Below are positions 1-7,817 of a stretch of 22,778 bases of DNA, piece after piece. This DNA comes from a virus. The notes under the pieces are model-generated. The model was not told the origin of the DNA. It did no database searches and saw only the letters and a program-made list of their open reading frames with translations. Made by a program: the position numbers and the translations under genes. The stretch's first letter is position 1. Every line of letters begins with the position of its first letter. Location: positions 1 to 22,778 of the IMG/VR virus record IMGVR_UViG_3300032278_000124, one strand, 5' to 3'.

Positions 1-2
1 TT

Positions 3-1505
3 CTTGTGCACGTCAAAGGTCCTCGGGGAGGCCAGCCCTTCTTGCTCCAGGACTGGCAGCGGGATCTGGTCCGTACCATGTTTGGCTGGGTTGATTCTGA
101 CGGGATGCGCCGGTATAGGCTAGTTTGGGTCGAGGTTCCCAGAAAAAACGGAAAAACGACCCTGGCCGCGGCCATTGCGCTCTTGGTCCTCTTTTGTGAT
201 CAGGAACACGGCGCCGAGGTGTATAGCTGTGCATCAACCCGGGAGCAGGCTTCGCTCTGCTTTAACATATCGTCCCAAATGATCCGGAAGCCCAAGACGT
301 CGATCCTGGAAGAGCACTGCGTGATACGCAGCTCCCAGAAAACGATCCGGCTCAAAGAGGACGATTCCTTCTACCGCGCCATCCCGGCCGAGGTGGAGTC
401 CGCGTGGGGGTATAACGCCTCGTGCGTGATCGCCGACGAGGTCCACGCCTGGGGTTTACATGGGCGGGAGTTCTGGGAGGCGATGCAAACGTCTCAGGGT
501 GCTCGCTCTCAGGCGCTCACCCTGGCCATCACAACGGCTGGATTCGATCGCAATAGCATATGTTATGATCTGCACTCCGAAGCCCTTAGGGGGCGGGATG
601 GGGGGCTTAAGGATGATCGTATGCTCCCCTGTGTCTATGCTGCCGAACAGGATGACGACTGGACGGATCCGGCGGTGTGGCAAAAGGCCAACCCTGGTTT
701 TGGCGTCTCGGTGATGGAGGAGTATATCCGGCGGGAATGCTGGCGAGCCAAGCGCCAGCCCAGTTACGAGAATACGTTTCGCCGGCTCCACCTTAACCAG
801 TGGACTAGCCAGGAAAATCGGTGGATTTCGATGGGGCATTGGCGACGATGTCCCCGCGAGACGATGGACATTCCGGAAAAGTCCTTTTGCTTTGGCGGGT
901 TGGACTTGGCCACGAGTGTTGACTTGTGTGCATTTAGCTTGGTATTCCCGCAAGACGACGGGACGTTTATCGTGCAGATGAGGTTTTGGATCCCCGAAGA
1001 AAAGGTGGACGACGCGGCCCTGACGGATCGCGTGCCATACCGGCAATGGGCCAAGGAGGGTTGGATCGAGGTTGTGCCGGGCGCTTCAATAGATTTCGAT
1101 TTCGTCCACACGCGGATCGAGGAGGATTGCGAGCGATACCAGGTTAAGGGGATTGGATTCGACCCGTGGAACGCCGAAGCAACTAGGCAACACCTAGAAA
1201 AAAAGGGGATCAAGATGGTCAAGCTCCGGCAGGTATACGCTGACCTGGCCGAGGCTTGCAACCTACTGGAGAAGACGGTGGTAGATCACGCACTTAGGCA
1301 CCAGATGAATCCGATCCTGGAGTGGAACGCCGACAACGTGGCGGTGCAACCCGACCAGTATGGAAACAACAAACCTGTTCGGCCGGTGGGTCTTAGCGAT
1401 CGGTACAAGATCGACGGGGTGGTTGCGTTGCTGATGGCACTGAGCCTGGCCGTAAGACTGAAAGGGCCGAGCATTTACGAAACTCCAGGACAACTTGCTA
1501 TTTAA
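3..1505 (+). CDS. terL: Terminase large subunit (5' end truncated)
   Basis: Packaging motor: an ATPase that drives DNA into the prohead and a nuclease that cuts concatemers. Numbering from the GTG at 6, the protein shows a Walker A-like VPRKNGKTT (44-52), Walker B VIADEVHAW (141-149), a coupling motif LAITTAGF (173-180), and an RNase H-like nuclease with likely metal-binding D300 (GGLDLATS), D386 (GFDPWN) and D470 (KIDGVVALLMAL). These are hallmarks of the Terminase_1/HK97 type. The frame stays open to the left edge (the codon before GTG is CTT), and Walker A sits closer to the N-terminus than is usual for about 550-residue relatives, so about 40-70 N-terminal residues probably lie outside the window. 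The small subunit would be expected further left. The gene is followed within 15 bases by a small membrane protein and then the portal. Confidence 0.96.
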   Translation, partial: LVHVKGPRGGQPFLLQDWQRDLVRTMFGWVDSDGMRRYRLVWVEVPRKNGKTTLAAAIALLVLFCDQEHGAEVYSCASTREQASLCFNISSQMIRKPKTSILEEHCVIRSSQKTIRLKEDDSFYRAIPAEVESAWGYNASCVIADEVHAWGLHGREFWEAMQTSQGARSQALTLAITTAGFDRNSICYDLHSEALRGRDGGLKDDRMLPCVYAAEQDDDWTDPAVWQKANPGFGVSVMEEYIRRECWRAKRQPSYENTFRRLHLNQWTSQENRWISMGHWRRCPRETMDIPEKSFCFGGLDLATSVDLCAFSLVFPQDDGTFIVQMRFWIPEEKVDDAALTDRVPYRQWAKEGWIEVVPGASIDFDFVHTRIEEDCERYQVKGIGFDPWNAEATRQHLEKKGIKMVKLRQVYADLAEACNLLEKTVVDHALRHQMNPILEWNADNVAVQPDQYGNNKPVRPVGLSDRYKIDGVVALLMALSLAVRLKGPSIYETPGQLAI

Positions 1506-1517
1506 GAGGTGGTGGCG

Positions 1518-1691
1518 GTGAATAATCCTTGGCTCGTCGTGGCTTTTTGTGGGGCTACAGTAGCCCTCCTGGGGGCCTATACCTACGCTCCCGCACTAGG
1601 ATTCCTGACCTTAGGCGTCATAATGGCTGTAATGGGCCTTCGGGGGTATCAATCCGGCCAGTCCGGTACACCTACGCGCAAGAAAACCTAA
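1518..1691 (+). CDS. Small two-helix membrane protein, unknown function
   Basis: About 57 residues, starting MNNPWLVVAF, with two hydrophobic segments (about residues 4-20 and 25-40) and a polar, basic tail ending TRKKT. The frame is open from a GTG at 1509, but GTG 1518 is preferred because AGAGGTGG lies 6-12 bases before it. The stop abuts the portal start codon, so the two are translationally coupled. The position between terminase and portal is unusual for a membrane protein. A holin or an injection-associated protein is conceivable, but nothing in the sequence proves a role, and no lysis partner is nearby. Confidence 0.6.
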   Translation: MNNPWLVVAFCGATVALLGAYTYAPALGFLTLGVIMAVMGLRGYQSGQSGTPTRKKT

Positions 1692-3323
1692 ATGCTCTCC
1701 GTGATTGATTCCGTAATCAGCGAATACTTTGGTCCTACCAATACGACGACCCTAGCCAATCCCGATGAGTGGTTCATGGATTGGGTAACCCCCGGGGCTT
1801 CTGATTCGGGTATCCGGGTGAACGGTACGTCAGCGATCGAGTCGGGGGCTGTCTATCAGGCCTTGACTGTGATCGGTGGGGACGTGGGCGCGATGCCGTT
1901 AGAGTTATTCCGGCGGGTTGGTCGATCTAAGGAGCTGGCCGAGGGCCACCCCTTAAACGATCTTTGGTTGGCTCCCCATCCGGAGCTTACTCGTCAGATG
2001 TTTTTAGAGACGCTCACCCAGTGGGCGCTACTTTGGGGCAATGGTGTGGCCCTGATTCAGCGCGACGGCGCTAACCGTCCTGTTGAGTTACTCCCACTCC
2101 TGCCTGACCGTACGTTCGTGCAGCGGGACCTGGACACAGGGGATCTGTACTACCTGACGACTATCGATAAGCGTCGGGTTGCGTTCCCCAAGGAGGATAT
2201 TTTCCACATCCCGAATCTGGCCATGGATGGGGTGTGGGGAAAGAGTGTGTTTGAGGCGGCGAGGAACGCGATTGGCTTAGATATGGCGATCGAGAAGAGC
2301 GGGAATAAGAGCTTTTCGAATACACAATCCCCAGCAGGCGTGGTCACCCACCCAGAAACGATGTCTTCTGACGCGCGGAAGGAATTCCGGCGGGAATGGC
2401 GGGAAATACACGGAGGGATCGATAACACCGGCCGCGTGGCTCTCCTGCAAGAGGGTGCGACGTTCCACCGCTTGGCCGGGTCAAATGTGGACTCGCAGCT
2501 TGTCGACGCTTTGCAGAAGTCCCCAGCCCGCGTGGCTCCGTTTTTCAATATCCCACTCCACAAACTGGGTGTCCTGGAGCGAGCGACTTTAAACAATATC
2601 GACGCTTTAGAGCGTACGTATCTATTCGGGACGCTTTGGCGCTGGCTGTGCCGATGGACGGCCGAATCTGATCGGAAGTTGATGTCACCCAGGGACAGGG
2701 GCACGCGGCGGCTATTCCATCGGTTCGACGCCTCGAAGCGGACGATGGGCGATCCCCTGGTTAGATCCCAAATCCACGAGGCGAGCATCCGTGGTACGTG
2801 GATGTCGCCTAACGAGGTGCGGGACCAACTAGACATGCCGCCACGCGAGGGCGGGGATAGCTACGATAACCCCACAACGACTCCAGGCGGCGCCGCTGGT
2901 TCTCCGGCAGAGGAGTCGGGTGGTAACGCGGCCACGGCCCAAGTCAAAGAGGCGGCGATATACGCGGCCACGGAGGCGGCTGCAAGGGTGGTTAGCCTAA
3001 CCGATCGGGCTATTGTTCGCTTCGCGAAGAAAAACTCTGCGGAGTCGGATCCCGAATGGATTGCAGCAGCATACGAGTCCTTACGCGATCAGGTACAGTC
3101 TATGTTGGCTCCCCCCCACGCGGTTTGTGCTGCCTACGTCGGCGCGGATCCGTCCCCATCGGGGATCGCGGCGGAGTACGTCTTGGATGCCGCGGGGTTC
3201 ATTCGCGCTAGCTTGTCCTGTTGGTCGGGGTCTGGCTCGATTGACGATGTTATAAAAGGTTTTACGAATTCTAAGTCGGGTCGCGTTGAATCTTTGGCGT
3301 CTAAAATATCCCTGGGGATTTAA
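1692..3323 (+). CDS. Portal protein (HK97/lambda-like portal family)
   Basis: Forms the dodecameric ring at the capsid vertex through which DNA enters and leaves and on which head assembly nucleates. Diagnostic stretches are HPLNDLWLAPHPELT (86-100) followed by a WGNGVALI segment (115-122), the LLPDRTFVQRD region (137-146), and the stem/crown part with FFNIPLHKLG (284-293) and NNIDALERTYLFGTLWRW (301-318). The first roughly 395 residues cover the normal portal length. The remaining roughly 145 residues form an Ala-rich, partly disordered linker (398-425) and a helical tail not typical of the family. ATG 1692 directly follows the previous stop. Its ribosome site is weak, consistent with coupling. 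Confidence 0.95.
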   Translation: MLSVIDSVISEYFGPTNTTTLANPDEWFMDWVTPGASDSGIRVNGTSAIESGAVYQALTVIGGDVGAMPLELFRRVGRSKELAEGHPLNDLWLAPHPELTRQMFLETLTQWALLWGNGVALIQRDGANRPVELLPLLPDRTFVQRDLDTGDLYYLTTIDKRRVAFPKEDIFHIPNLAMDGVWGKSVFEAARNAIGLDMAIEKSGNKSFSNTQSPAGVVTHPETMSSDARKEFRREWREIHGGIDNTGRVALLQEGATFHRLAGSNVDSQLVDALQKSPARVAPFFNIPLHKLGVLERATLNNIDALERTYLFGTLWRWLCRWTAESDRKLMSPRDRGTRRLFHRFDASKRTMGDPLVRSQIHEASIRGTWMSPNEVRDQLDMPPREGGDSYDNPTTTPGGAAGSPAEESGGNAATAQVKEAAIYAATEAAARVVSLTDRAIVRFAKKNSAESDPEWIAAAYESLRDQVQSMLAPPHAVCAAYVGADPSPSGIAAEYVLDAAGFIRASLSCWSGSGSIDDVIKGFTNSKSGRVESLASKISLGI

Positions 3324-3356
3324 CGATGATCCTATCCGCACTTCCTGGGGGCTGCC

Positions 3357-3638
3357 GTGGAAGATATCGACGCGCTGAGGGTTGAGATTGAAAGGTTGAA
3401 TGAGGGTTTAACGCGGATCGACGAGGGGCTAAGTCAAAGGTTGGATTCGCTCAGTAATCGCTTCGGTTTGTTGGAAGACCATATGACTGGTAGGGACGCA
3501 GATAATCCCGGATTATTGATCCGGATCGATCGTCTAGAACAGACAGAAAAGGCGAGCGTGGCCCAGATGCGTTTTATGTGGGCGTCGATATCAACGATCG
3601 TGATCGCAATAGCCTTGAGCTTATTAGGGGTGACGTAA
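3357..3638 (+). CDS. Coiled-coil protein with C-terminal membrane helix
   Basis: 93 residues. Residues 1-45 and 55-70 are charged heptad-like helix (repeated I/L/V spacing, as in VEIERLNEGLTRIDEGL). Residues about 73-92 (MWASISTIVIAIALSLLGV) are a single membrane helix at the extreme C-terminus, giving a tail-anchored design. This resembles XhlA-type and other small phage accessory membrane proteins in architecture, but I cannot assign it to a family. GTG 3357 is preceded by a G5 run five bases upstream. Its TAA overlaps the protease ATG (TAATG at 3636-3640), so it is coupled to head maturation. A second small membrane protein in the head cluster is unexpected. Confidence 0.7.
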   Translation: MEDIDALRVEIERLNEGLTRIDEGLSQRLDSLSNRFGLLEDHMTGRDADNPGLLIRIDRLEQTEKASVAQMRFMWASISTIVIAIALSLLGVT

Positions 3639-4360
3639 TGCACGAAGCATGGCCGCGGTTCCGGTATCCGGAAAACTTGGCGGAGCCGGTGGAACTGTTA
3701 ATTTACGACGTGATAGGTTTTTCTGGCGTAACGGCGGAGGAGTTCACTGCGGAGCTTTCCGCGGTTCCCGCCGGGCGTGGCGTTGTGGTTCGGATAAACT
3801 CGTTCGGTGGCCAGGCGTTCGACGCTATGGCCATCTACAACCGGTTGCTGGACCGCAAGAAGCGGGGGACGGTGGCCACGGTGATTGACGGCGTTGGGGC
3901 CTCGGCAGCTTCGGTGATCTTCCAGGCCGGCGACACACGGACGATGAACGCCGGAACGGAGATTATGATCCATGAGGCGCAAAGTCTGCGCGCTGGCACG
4001 GCTGCCGATCACCGGAAAGAGGCCGACTTACTGGAATCCGTAAATGCGAATATTGCAGAGATTTATTCCGAGCGTGTGACAATTGAGCCCTCGGACGTTG
4101 CGGAGCTCATGACGGAAGAAACGTGGATGTCGGCGGCTCTGGCTATTGAAAGGGGCTTTGCGGACGATTCCGGGGCGTCCTCTGCCATTGCTGCCTGTGC
4201 CGGGTTTGAACTGTCTGGACTGAAGCGGCGGCCCTCTATGGCCCAAGCGAACGACTCCCGCGAGTTGACTCGCGAGGTGACGCGCAGGGCTCATGACACG
4301 AGGGTCCGGGAGCTGGAATTAAAGCGGAGGGGCTTGACTCAACTAGGGGGTTCGGTCTAG
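3638..4360 (+). CDS. Prohead maturation protease, ClpP/S49-like
   Basis: Self-compartmentalised serine protease that cleaves the capsid protein's scaffold domain during head maturation. Numbered from ATG 3638 (240 residues): GRGVVVRINSFGG (47-58) is the ClpP-type beta-strand and glycine loop, GVGASAASVIF (85-95) carries the likely nucleophile S92, and MIHEAQ (110-115) gives the catalytic H112. ETWMSA (161-166) lines up with the ClpP Asp region but has E161 where ClpP has Asp. The frame is open from 3578, but the first 20 codons overlap the upstream gene. AGGGGTGA just upstream of ATG 3638 and the TAATG overlap fix the start. The last 45 residues are a basic, helical tail. Confidence 0.93.
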   Translation: MHEAWPRFRYPENLAEPVELLIYDVIGFSGVTAEEFTAELSAVPAGRGVVVRINSFGGQAFDAMAIYNRLLDRKKRGTVATVIDGVGASAASVIFQAGDTRTMNAGTEIMIHEAQSLRAGTAADHRKEADLLESVNANIAEIYSERVTIEPSDVAELMTEETWMSAALAIERGFADDSGASSAIAACAGFELSGLKRRPSMAQANDSRELTREVTRRAHDTRVRELELKRRGLTQLGGSV

Positions 4361-4518
4361 TTTTAAAGTAGTGGCCTGGCCGTAGTCCGTCGACTGGGGA
4401 CTGCCGCTATCTGATGGAATTCGCATACTAGCGATCTGGCTTGCGTTCTATCGCCAACGATGGAGCGTTTCTTCATGCGCTCCTTCACCAATTTTCAACC
4501 AATTGGGGAGGCGCTACT
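4361..4518 (+). promoter_or_regulatory. Structured leader before the capsid gene
   Basis: 158 bases without a gene between protease and capsid. Three consecutive inverted repeats are visible: GTAGTCC/GGACTGC (4382-4388 with 4398-4404, one G-U pair), GGAGCG/CGCTCC (4462-4467 with 4478-4483) and CCAATT/AATTGG (4488-4493 with 4501-4506). The last ends at the edge of the GGGGAGG ribosome site (4505-4511). None is followed by a clear T-run, so terminators are unlikely. They may adjust stability or translation of the capsid mRNA. No convincing -35/-10 pair was found here. Confidence 0.4.
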
Positions 4519-5898
4519 ATGCCAGCCACACTAAAAACATCCGGCCAATTGCGCGAAGATCAGCAAGAGTTGCTTGATGAAGCGCAGGCCATCAATGCCG
4601 CCGCGGAGGGTGACTCCCGCGAGCTGACGGAAGAGGAAGACGCCCGGTACATGTCCATCATGGAAGAGGGTGGGCTAGTCGATGGCATCGTGTTATCGAT
4701 CGGCAAGGCTGAGAAGCGAGAGAAGGCAAAAGCTCGTCTTGTCGCCTTGCGGTCCGATGCGGCTAAGCCTAACCGGGCGGCCAGGACGCATGCGGACGCA
4801 TCTGACGGCTATTCGGGTGGGATCTCGCTAGAACCACGGATCAAGGCCTGCGGGGCGCTCAGGTCGTTTAAAGGCCCTTCCGCGGCCGAAGACGCCTACG
4901 TTTCCGGCCGGGTTATCTTGGCCGTTGCCTTCGGCCATCAGGGATCGAAGGAGTGGTGCGAGAACCACGGCGTGAGCCTTGCCGTTGAAGAGAAGGATAA
5001 CACGACGGGCGGTGTTTTGGTTCCTACTGAAATGTCGACGTCGATTATCAATCTCCGTGAGGAGTTCGGGGTTGTTCGCCGGAGTATGCGAGTATTCCCG
5101 ATGGCTTCTGATAATCAGAATATCCCTCGCCGGAAGACGGGCGTAACTGCCTATGCGGTTGGTGAGGGTATTGCGATTACGGAAAGCAACCCAACTTTCG
5201 ACGTTGCTAACGTGACAGCGAAAAAATGGGGTGTGCTGTCGCTAATCAGTTCCGAGATTGCTGAGGATGCGATTATTTCCTTAGCTGATTTTGTGGCCGA
5301 GGAAATGGCGCTGGCTTTCGCGGATAAGGAGGATGACGCCATGTTCAACGGAGATGGTACTTCGACCTACCACCAAGTCTTCGGGATTACTCAGAAGATT
5401 GACGATGGGACCCACACGGCAGGCGTAATTGACGCTGCTACGGGTAACGATTCGTTTGAGGATCTCGACCTGGCCGACTTCGAAAAGGCGGTGGGATCTC
5501 TTCCCGAATTCCCTGGTATCAATCCGCGGTGGTATATTTCCCGCGCGGGTTATTACGCTTCGATGGCCCGGCTTGTCTATGCTGCTGGAGGAAATGACCG
5601 GGATGACATCGAAGGCGGAACGGGTCGCCAGTTCTTGGGGATCCCGGTTGTTATCTCCCAAAAGCTTAATAGTACGTTGGGCACAGACGCCAGTACGATT
5701 AAGTGTCTATTGGGTGATCTGGATATGTGCGCTAGCTTCGGTGAACGCCGGGGCTTCACTTTTGATTCTTCGACTTCGTACAAGTTCAACACGGATCAAA
5801 TCGCAGTGAAGGCCACGACGCGATTCGGGATGGCTGTACATTCGCTTGGTGACAACACGGACGCCGGCCCGATGTTGGGTCTTAAAACGGCTGCGTGA
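4519..5898 (+). CDS. Major capsid protein, HK97 fold
   Basis: Builds the icosahedral shell. 459 residues from ATG 4519, chosen over the upstream in-frame start at 4441 because GGGGAGG lies 7 bases before it and the extra 26 residues do not look like protein. Residues 1-90 are charged, helical and probably the delta/scaffold domain removed by the protease encoded upstream. Residues 163-195 (TTGGVLVPTEMSTSIINLREEFGVVRR region) and about 270-290 (EDDAMFNGDG followed by QVFGI) are hallmark Phage_capsid segments. The C-terminus (ATTRFGMAVHSLGD) matches the usual end of the A-domain. No Lys/Asn crosslink pair was assessed. Confidence 0.96.
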   Translation: MPATLKTSGQLREDQQELLDEAQAINAAAEGDSRELTEEEDARYMSIMEEGGLVDGIVLSIGKAEKREKAKARLVALRSDAAKPNRAARTHADASDGYSGGISLEPRIKACGALRSFKGPSAAEDAYVSGRVILAVAFGHQGSKEWCENHGVSLAVEEKDNTTGGVLVPTEMSTSIINLREEFGVVRRSMRVFPMASDNQNIPRRKTGVTAYAVGEGIAITESNPTFDVANVTAKKWGVLSLISSEIAEDAIISLADFVAEEMALAFADKEDDAMFNGDGTSTYHQVFGITQKIDDGTHTAGVIDAATGNDSFEDLDLADFEKAVGSLPEFPGINPRWYISRAGYYASMARLVYAAGGNDRDDIEGGTGRQFLGIPVVISQKLNSTLGTDASTIKCLLGDLDMCASFGERRGFTFDSSTSYKFNTDQIAVKATTRFGMAVHSLGDNTDAGPMLGLKTAA

Positions 5899-5928
5899 CT
5901 TTAAAACCCCATTGGGAGGAAATGAGCG

Positions 5929-6348
5929 ATGCAAGAATCTCAATCCGGACTTACTTCCGTTCTCCTGGCGCCTCAGGCCATGACGAATAGCGCCACCGTA
6001 ACTGCCAACCTAGACACTCGCGGTGCGGACTATGCCGAGATCACCGTTAACTTGTCGGCTGAGGTTAACACCAACGCTATCGGTCCGACTCTTAGTCTGT
6101 TGGAGTCGGACGACACGGTGGTAACTAACTTTTCAACGGTGGTTGCTGATGTAACGGCCAAGGACATTACCGCGGCAACGTTCCATCAGTGGCACGTTGA
6201 CAGTCGCCAGGTTCGCAAACGCTACTTGCGTCTGAGTGTCTCGACGGAGACAACGACGAACGACGACGTTACGGTTGGTGCAACTGCCCAACTGTATCGT
6301 CAGGATGAGGGTTTAGCACAATCCACAAATCTCGTGGTTGTTGTTTAA
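5929..6348 (+). CDS. Small beta-rich protein next to capsid, probable virion protein
   Basis: 139 residues rich in Thr, Val and Ala, with alternating hydrophobic strands (for example the DTRGADYAEITVNL segment, residues 29-42, and RKRYLRLSVSTETT, 96-109). No signal peptide, helix bundle or enzyme motif is visible. It has an excellent ribosome site (GGGAGGA, 5914-5920) and sits directly after the capsid gene, the usual place for decoration, head-fibre or head-stabilising proteins. I recognise this style of short beta-protein from phage structural clusters but cannot name a family. A strong terminator follows, so it may be the last gene of a high-level capsid transcript. Confidence 0.6.
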   Translation: MQESQSGLTSVLLAPQAMTNSATVTANLDTRGADYAEITVNLSAEVNTNAIGPTLSLLESDDTVVTNFSTVVADVTAKDITAATFHQWHVDSRQVRKRYLRLSVSTETTTNDDVTVGATAQLYRQDEGLAQSTNLVVVV

Positions 6349-6395
6349 GGCTGCAAAGCCCTCCCCTGTTTATTCGTCTTTACTGGGGGCTTGGA

Positions 6396-6438
6396 CCCCC
6401 TTACCCCCAAAGATGGCGGGTAAGGGGGAGGGTCTTTT
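6396..6438 (+). terminator. Intrinsic terminator after the capsid block
   Basis: A perfect 11-bp stem pairs CCCCCTTACCC (6396-6406) with GGGTAAGGGGG (6418-6428) around an 11-base loop, and TCTTTT follows at 6433-6438. It lies between the beta-rich protein and the methyltransferase-glycosyltransferase gene, on the strand of transcription. Partial termination would give more capsid than downstream message. Confidence 0.75.
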
Positions 6439-6457
6439 AAAATCAAGGGGGTTTAGC

Positions 6458-7666
6458 ATGTCGACAACAGCTACGGCTACATCTAAGAAGCCTTTTTTGA
6501 ATATTGGAAGCGGCGGAGTCCATCTAGGGAACGAGTGGGAAAATGCGGATATTGCAGACGGTACGGACATTCTTGACCTCGAATGCTTCGAGTCCGGATG
6601 GTTTAAGAAGATCCGTGCGTCTCATGTCTTAGAACATTTGTCATTCAAAGAGGTTTCAAGAGCGCTCGAACAAATCATGAGCGTTCTGGAACCGGGCGGT
6701 GTCCTGGAGATAAGCGTCCCCGATTTTGTCCGGATAATACAGATCAAAGCCCACGATGAAAATTGGCGGTTCTATTTGATGGGCGGCCAAACCGATGAAC
6801 ACGACTTTCACAAGAGCGTGTGGACGGTATCGACGTTGACGCGTGCGCTCGAGGATGCGGGTTTCGAGGGGATCGGGTCTTGGCGGGGAGATGCTCGGGA
6901 TACTTCTTCGCATGCGTGTAGCGCAAATCTCGTGTGCCGCAAGCCGGAGGACGATCTCCGACTCCCGGGACATCGCACGGGGGCGCCACAGGAGTCTGAG
7001 AAAATCAAGGTAGTGGCTGTAATGTCCCTACCGCGGGTTAGCTTCACGGATCACTGGGGACACACGATTGATGCGCTGTCCAAGTTCAATATTCCTATAT
7101 GGCGATCTACGGGGGTCTTCTGGGGCCAATGCATGCAGCGATTGTTCGAAAAGGCCTTGGCATCGGGTTTGGATTGGATCCTAACGATCGATTACGATAC
7201 CGTCTTCACCCAGGAACAACTGGATCATTTAATCGGAACGTTTGGGCGAAATAAGAAGATCGATGCGCTCTGTGCAATTCAAGCTCGCCGTAAAGGCGGG
7301 ACGGTACTTGCGGTGCGAAAAGGCAATACGGAACTCCCAATAGATGGCGGTCCTCAGCAGATTGATACGGGACATTTCGGCCTGACGCTTATTCGGGTGG
7401 ATGCTCTCAAGGATCTTCCGAAGCCTTGGTTTGCATCGAAGCCTGACGAGTCGGGCGGCTGGGATGAAGGGCGGATTGATGATGACATCTGGTTCTGGCA
7501 CCAATGGCGGGAGAATAAGCGGACTCTCTATATGGATACTGGTTGTAAGGTTGGCCACCTTGAGATTTGCGCGCATGATTTTGACGATAATTACGACCAC
7601 GAATTGATTACCGTTCCTGAGTGGCGTGAAAGGTATATGAGAGATGGCTCAAATGGAGACGGTTAA
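6458..7666 (+). CDS. Methyltransferase-glycosyltransferase fusion
   Basis: 402 residues from ATG 6458, set by AAGGGGG six bases upstream. The in-frame extension to 6338 crosses the terminator and is rejected. N-terminal half (about 1-165) is a class I SAM-dependent methyltransferase: LNIGSGG (14-20) is motif I, HVLEHL (56-61) and LEPGGVLEISVPDF (77-90) are later Methyltransf_11-type motifs. C-terminal half (about 183-402) is a GT-A glycosyltransferase: LTIDYDTVF (242-250) holds the metal-binding D245-x-D247, and DDDIWFWHQW (341-350) with VGHLE (365-369) match the acceptor/metal end of GT2-like enzymes. A linker of about 20 residues joins them. Likely substrates (virion protein, host glycan or nucleotide-sugar acceptor) are unknown. 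Its place in the head cluster suggests virion modification, which is inference. Confidence 0.85.
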   Translation: MSTTATATSKKPFLNIGSGGVHLGNEWENADIADGTDILDLECFESGWFKKIRASHVLEHLSFKEVSRALEQIMSVLEPGGVLEISVPDFVRIIQIKAHDENWRFYLMGGQTDEHDFHKSVWTVSTLTRALEDAGFEGIGSWRGDARDTSSHACSANLVCRKPEDDLRLPGHRTGAPQESEKIKVVAVMSLPRVSFTDHWGHTIDALSKFNIPIWRSTGVFWGQCMQRLFEKALASGLDWILTIDYDTVFTQEQLDHLIGTFGRNKKIDALCAIQARRKGGTVLAVRKGNTELPIDGGPQQIDTGHFGLTLIRVDALKDLPKPWFASKPDESGGWDEGRIDDDIWFWHQWRENKRTLYMDTGCKVGHLEICAHDFDDNYDHELITVPEWRERYMRDGSNGDG

Positions 7667-7817
7667 GCTCCTAAAGGACTGGAAGGGTTACCGCAAAGGC
7701 GAGACGGTTAGGACTTATCCCGGCGTGGCGAATCTATTGACAAGCAAGTTGAGGATTGCCATCCCGGTTAAGGAGGTGAAGCGTGCCGATAAGCATCGTA
7801 ACCCCCGCAACAAATGA
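7644..7817 (+). CDS. Small head-cluster protein of about 57 residues
   Basis: Reads MAQMETVKLLKDWKGYRKGE and continues to a TGA at 7815-7817. The KLLKDWKGYRKGETV start and the GVANLLTSKLRIAIPV segment fit a recurrent type of tiny phage protein found beside head-tail connector genes (a short beta unit followed by a helix and the pattern 'vaxxLlxxgxAxPv'). It overlaps the glycosyltransferase end by 23 bases and the connector start by 35, typical of dense phage packing. Function unknown; possibly a connector accessory. Confidence 0.65.
   Translation: MAQMETVKLLKDWKGYRKGETVRTYPGVANLLTSKLRIAIPVKEVKRADKHRNPRNK

Noticed and set aside
456-1046. A 196-codon antisense frame within the terminase.
   Set aside because: The + strand encodes unmistakable terminase motifs throughout. 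The antisense text is Arg/Pro/His-rich shadow sequence.
4441-4518. Upstream in-frame extension of the capsid gene.
   Set aside because: The extra 26 residues lie in the structured leader, and GGGGAGG is correctly placed only for ATG 4519.
6338-6457. Upstream in-frame extension of the methyltransferase-glycosyltransferase.
   Set aside because: It would read through the terminator hairpin and overlap the previous gene; ATG 6458 has its own ribosome site.
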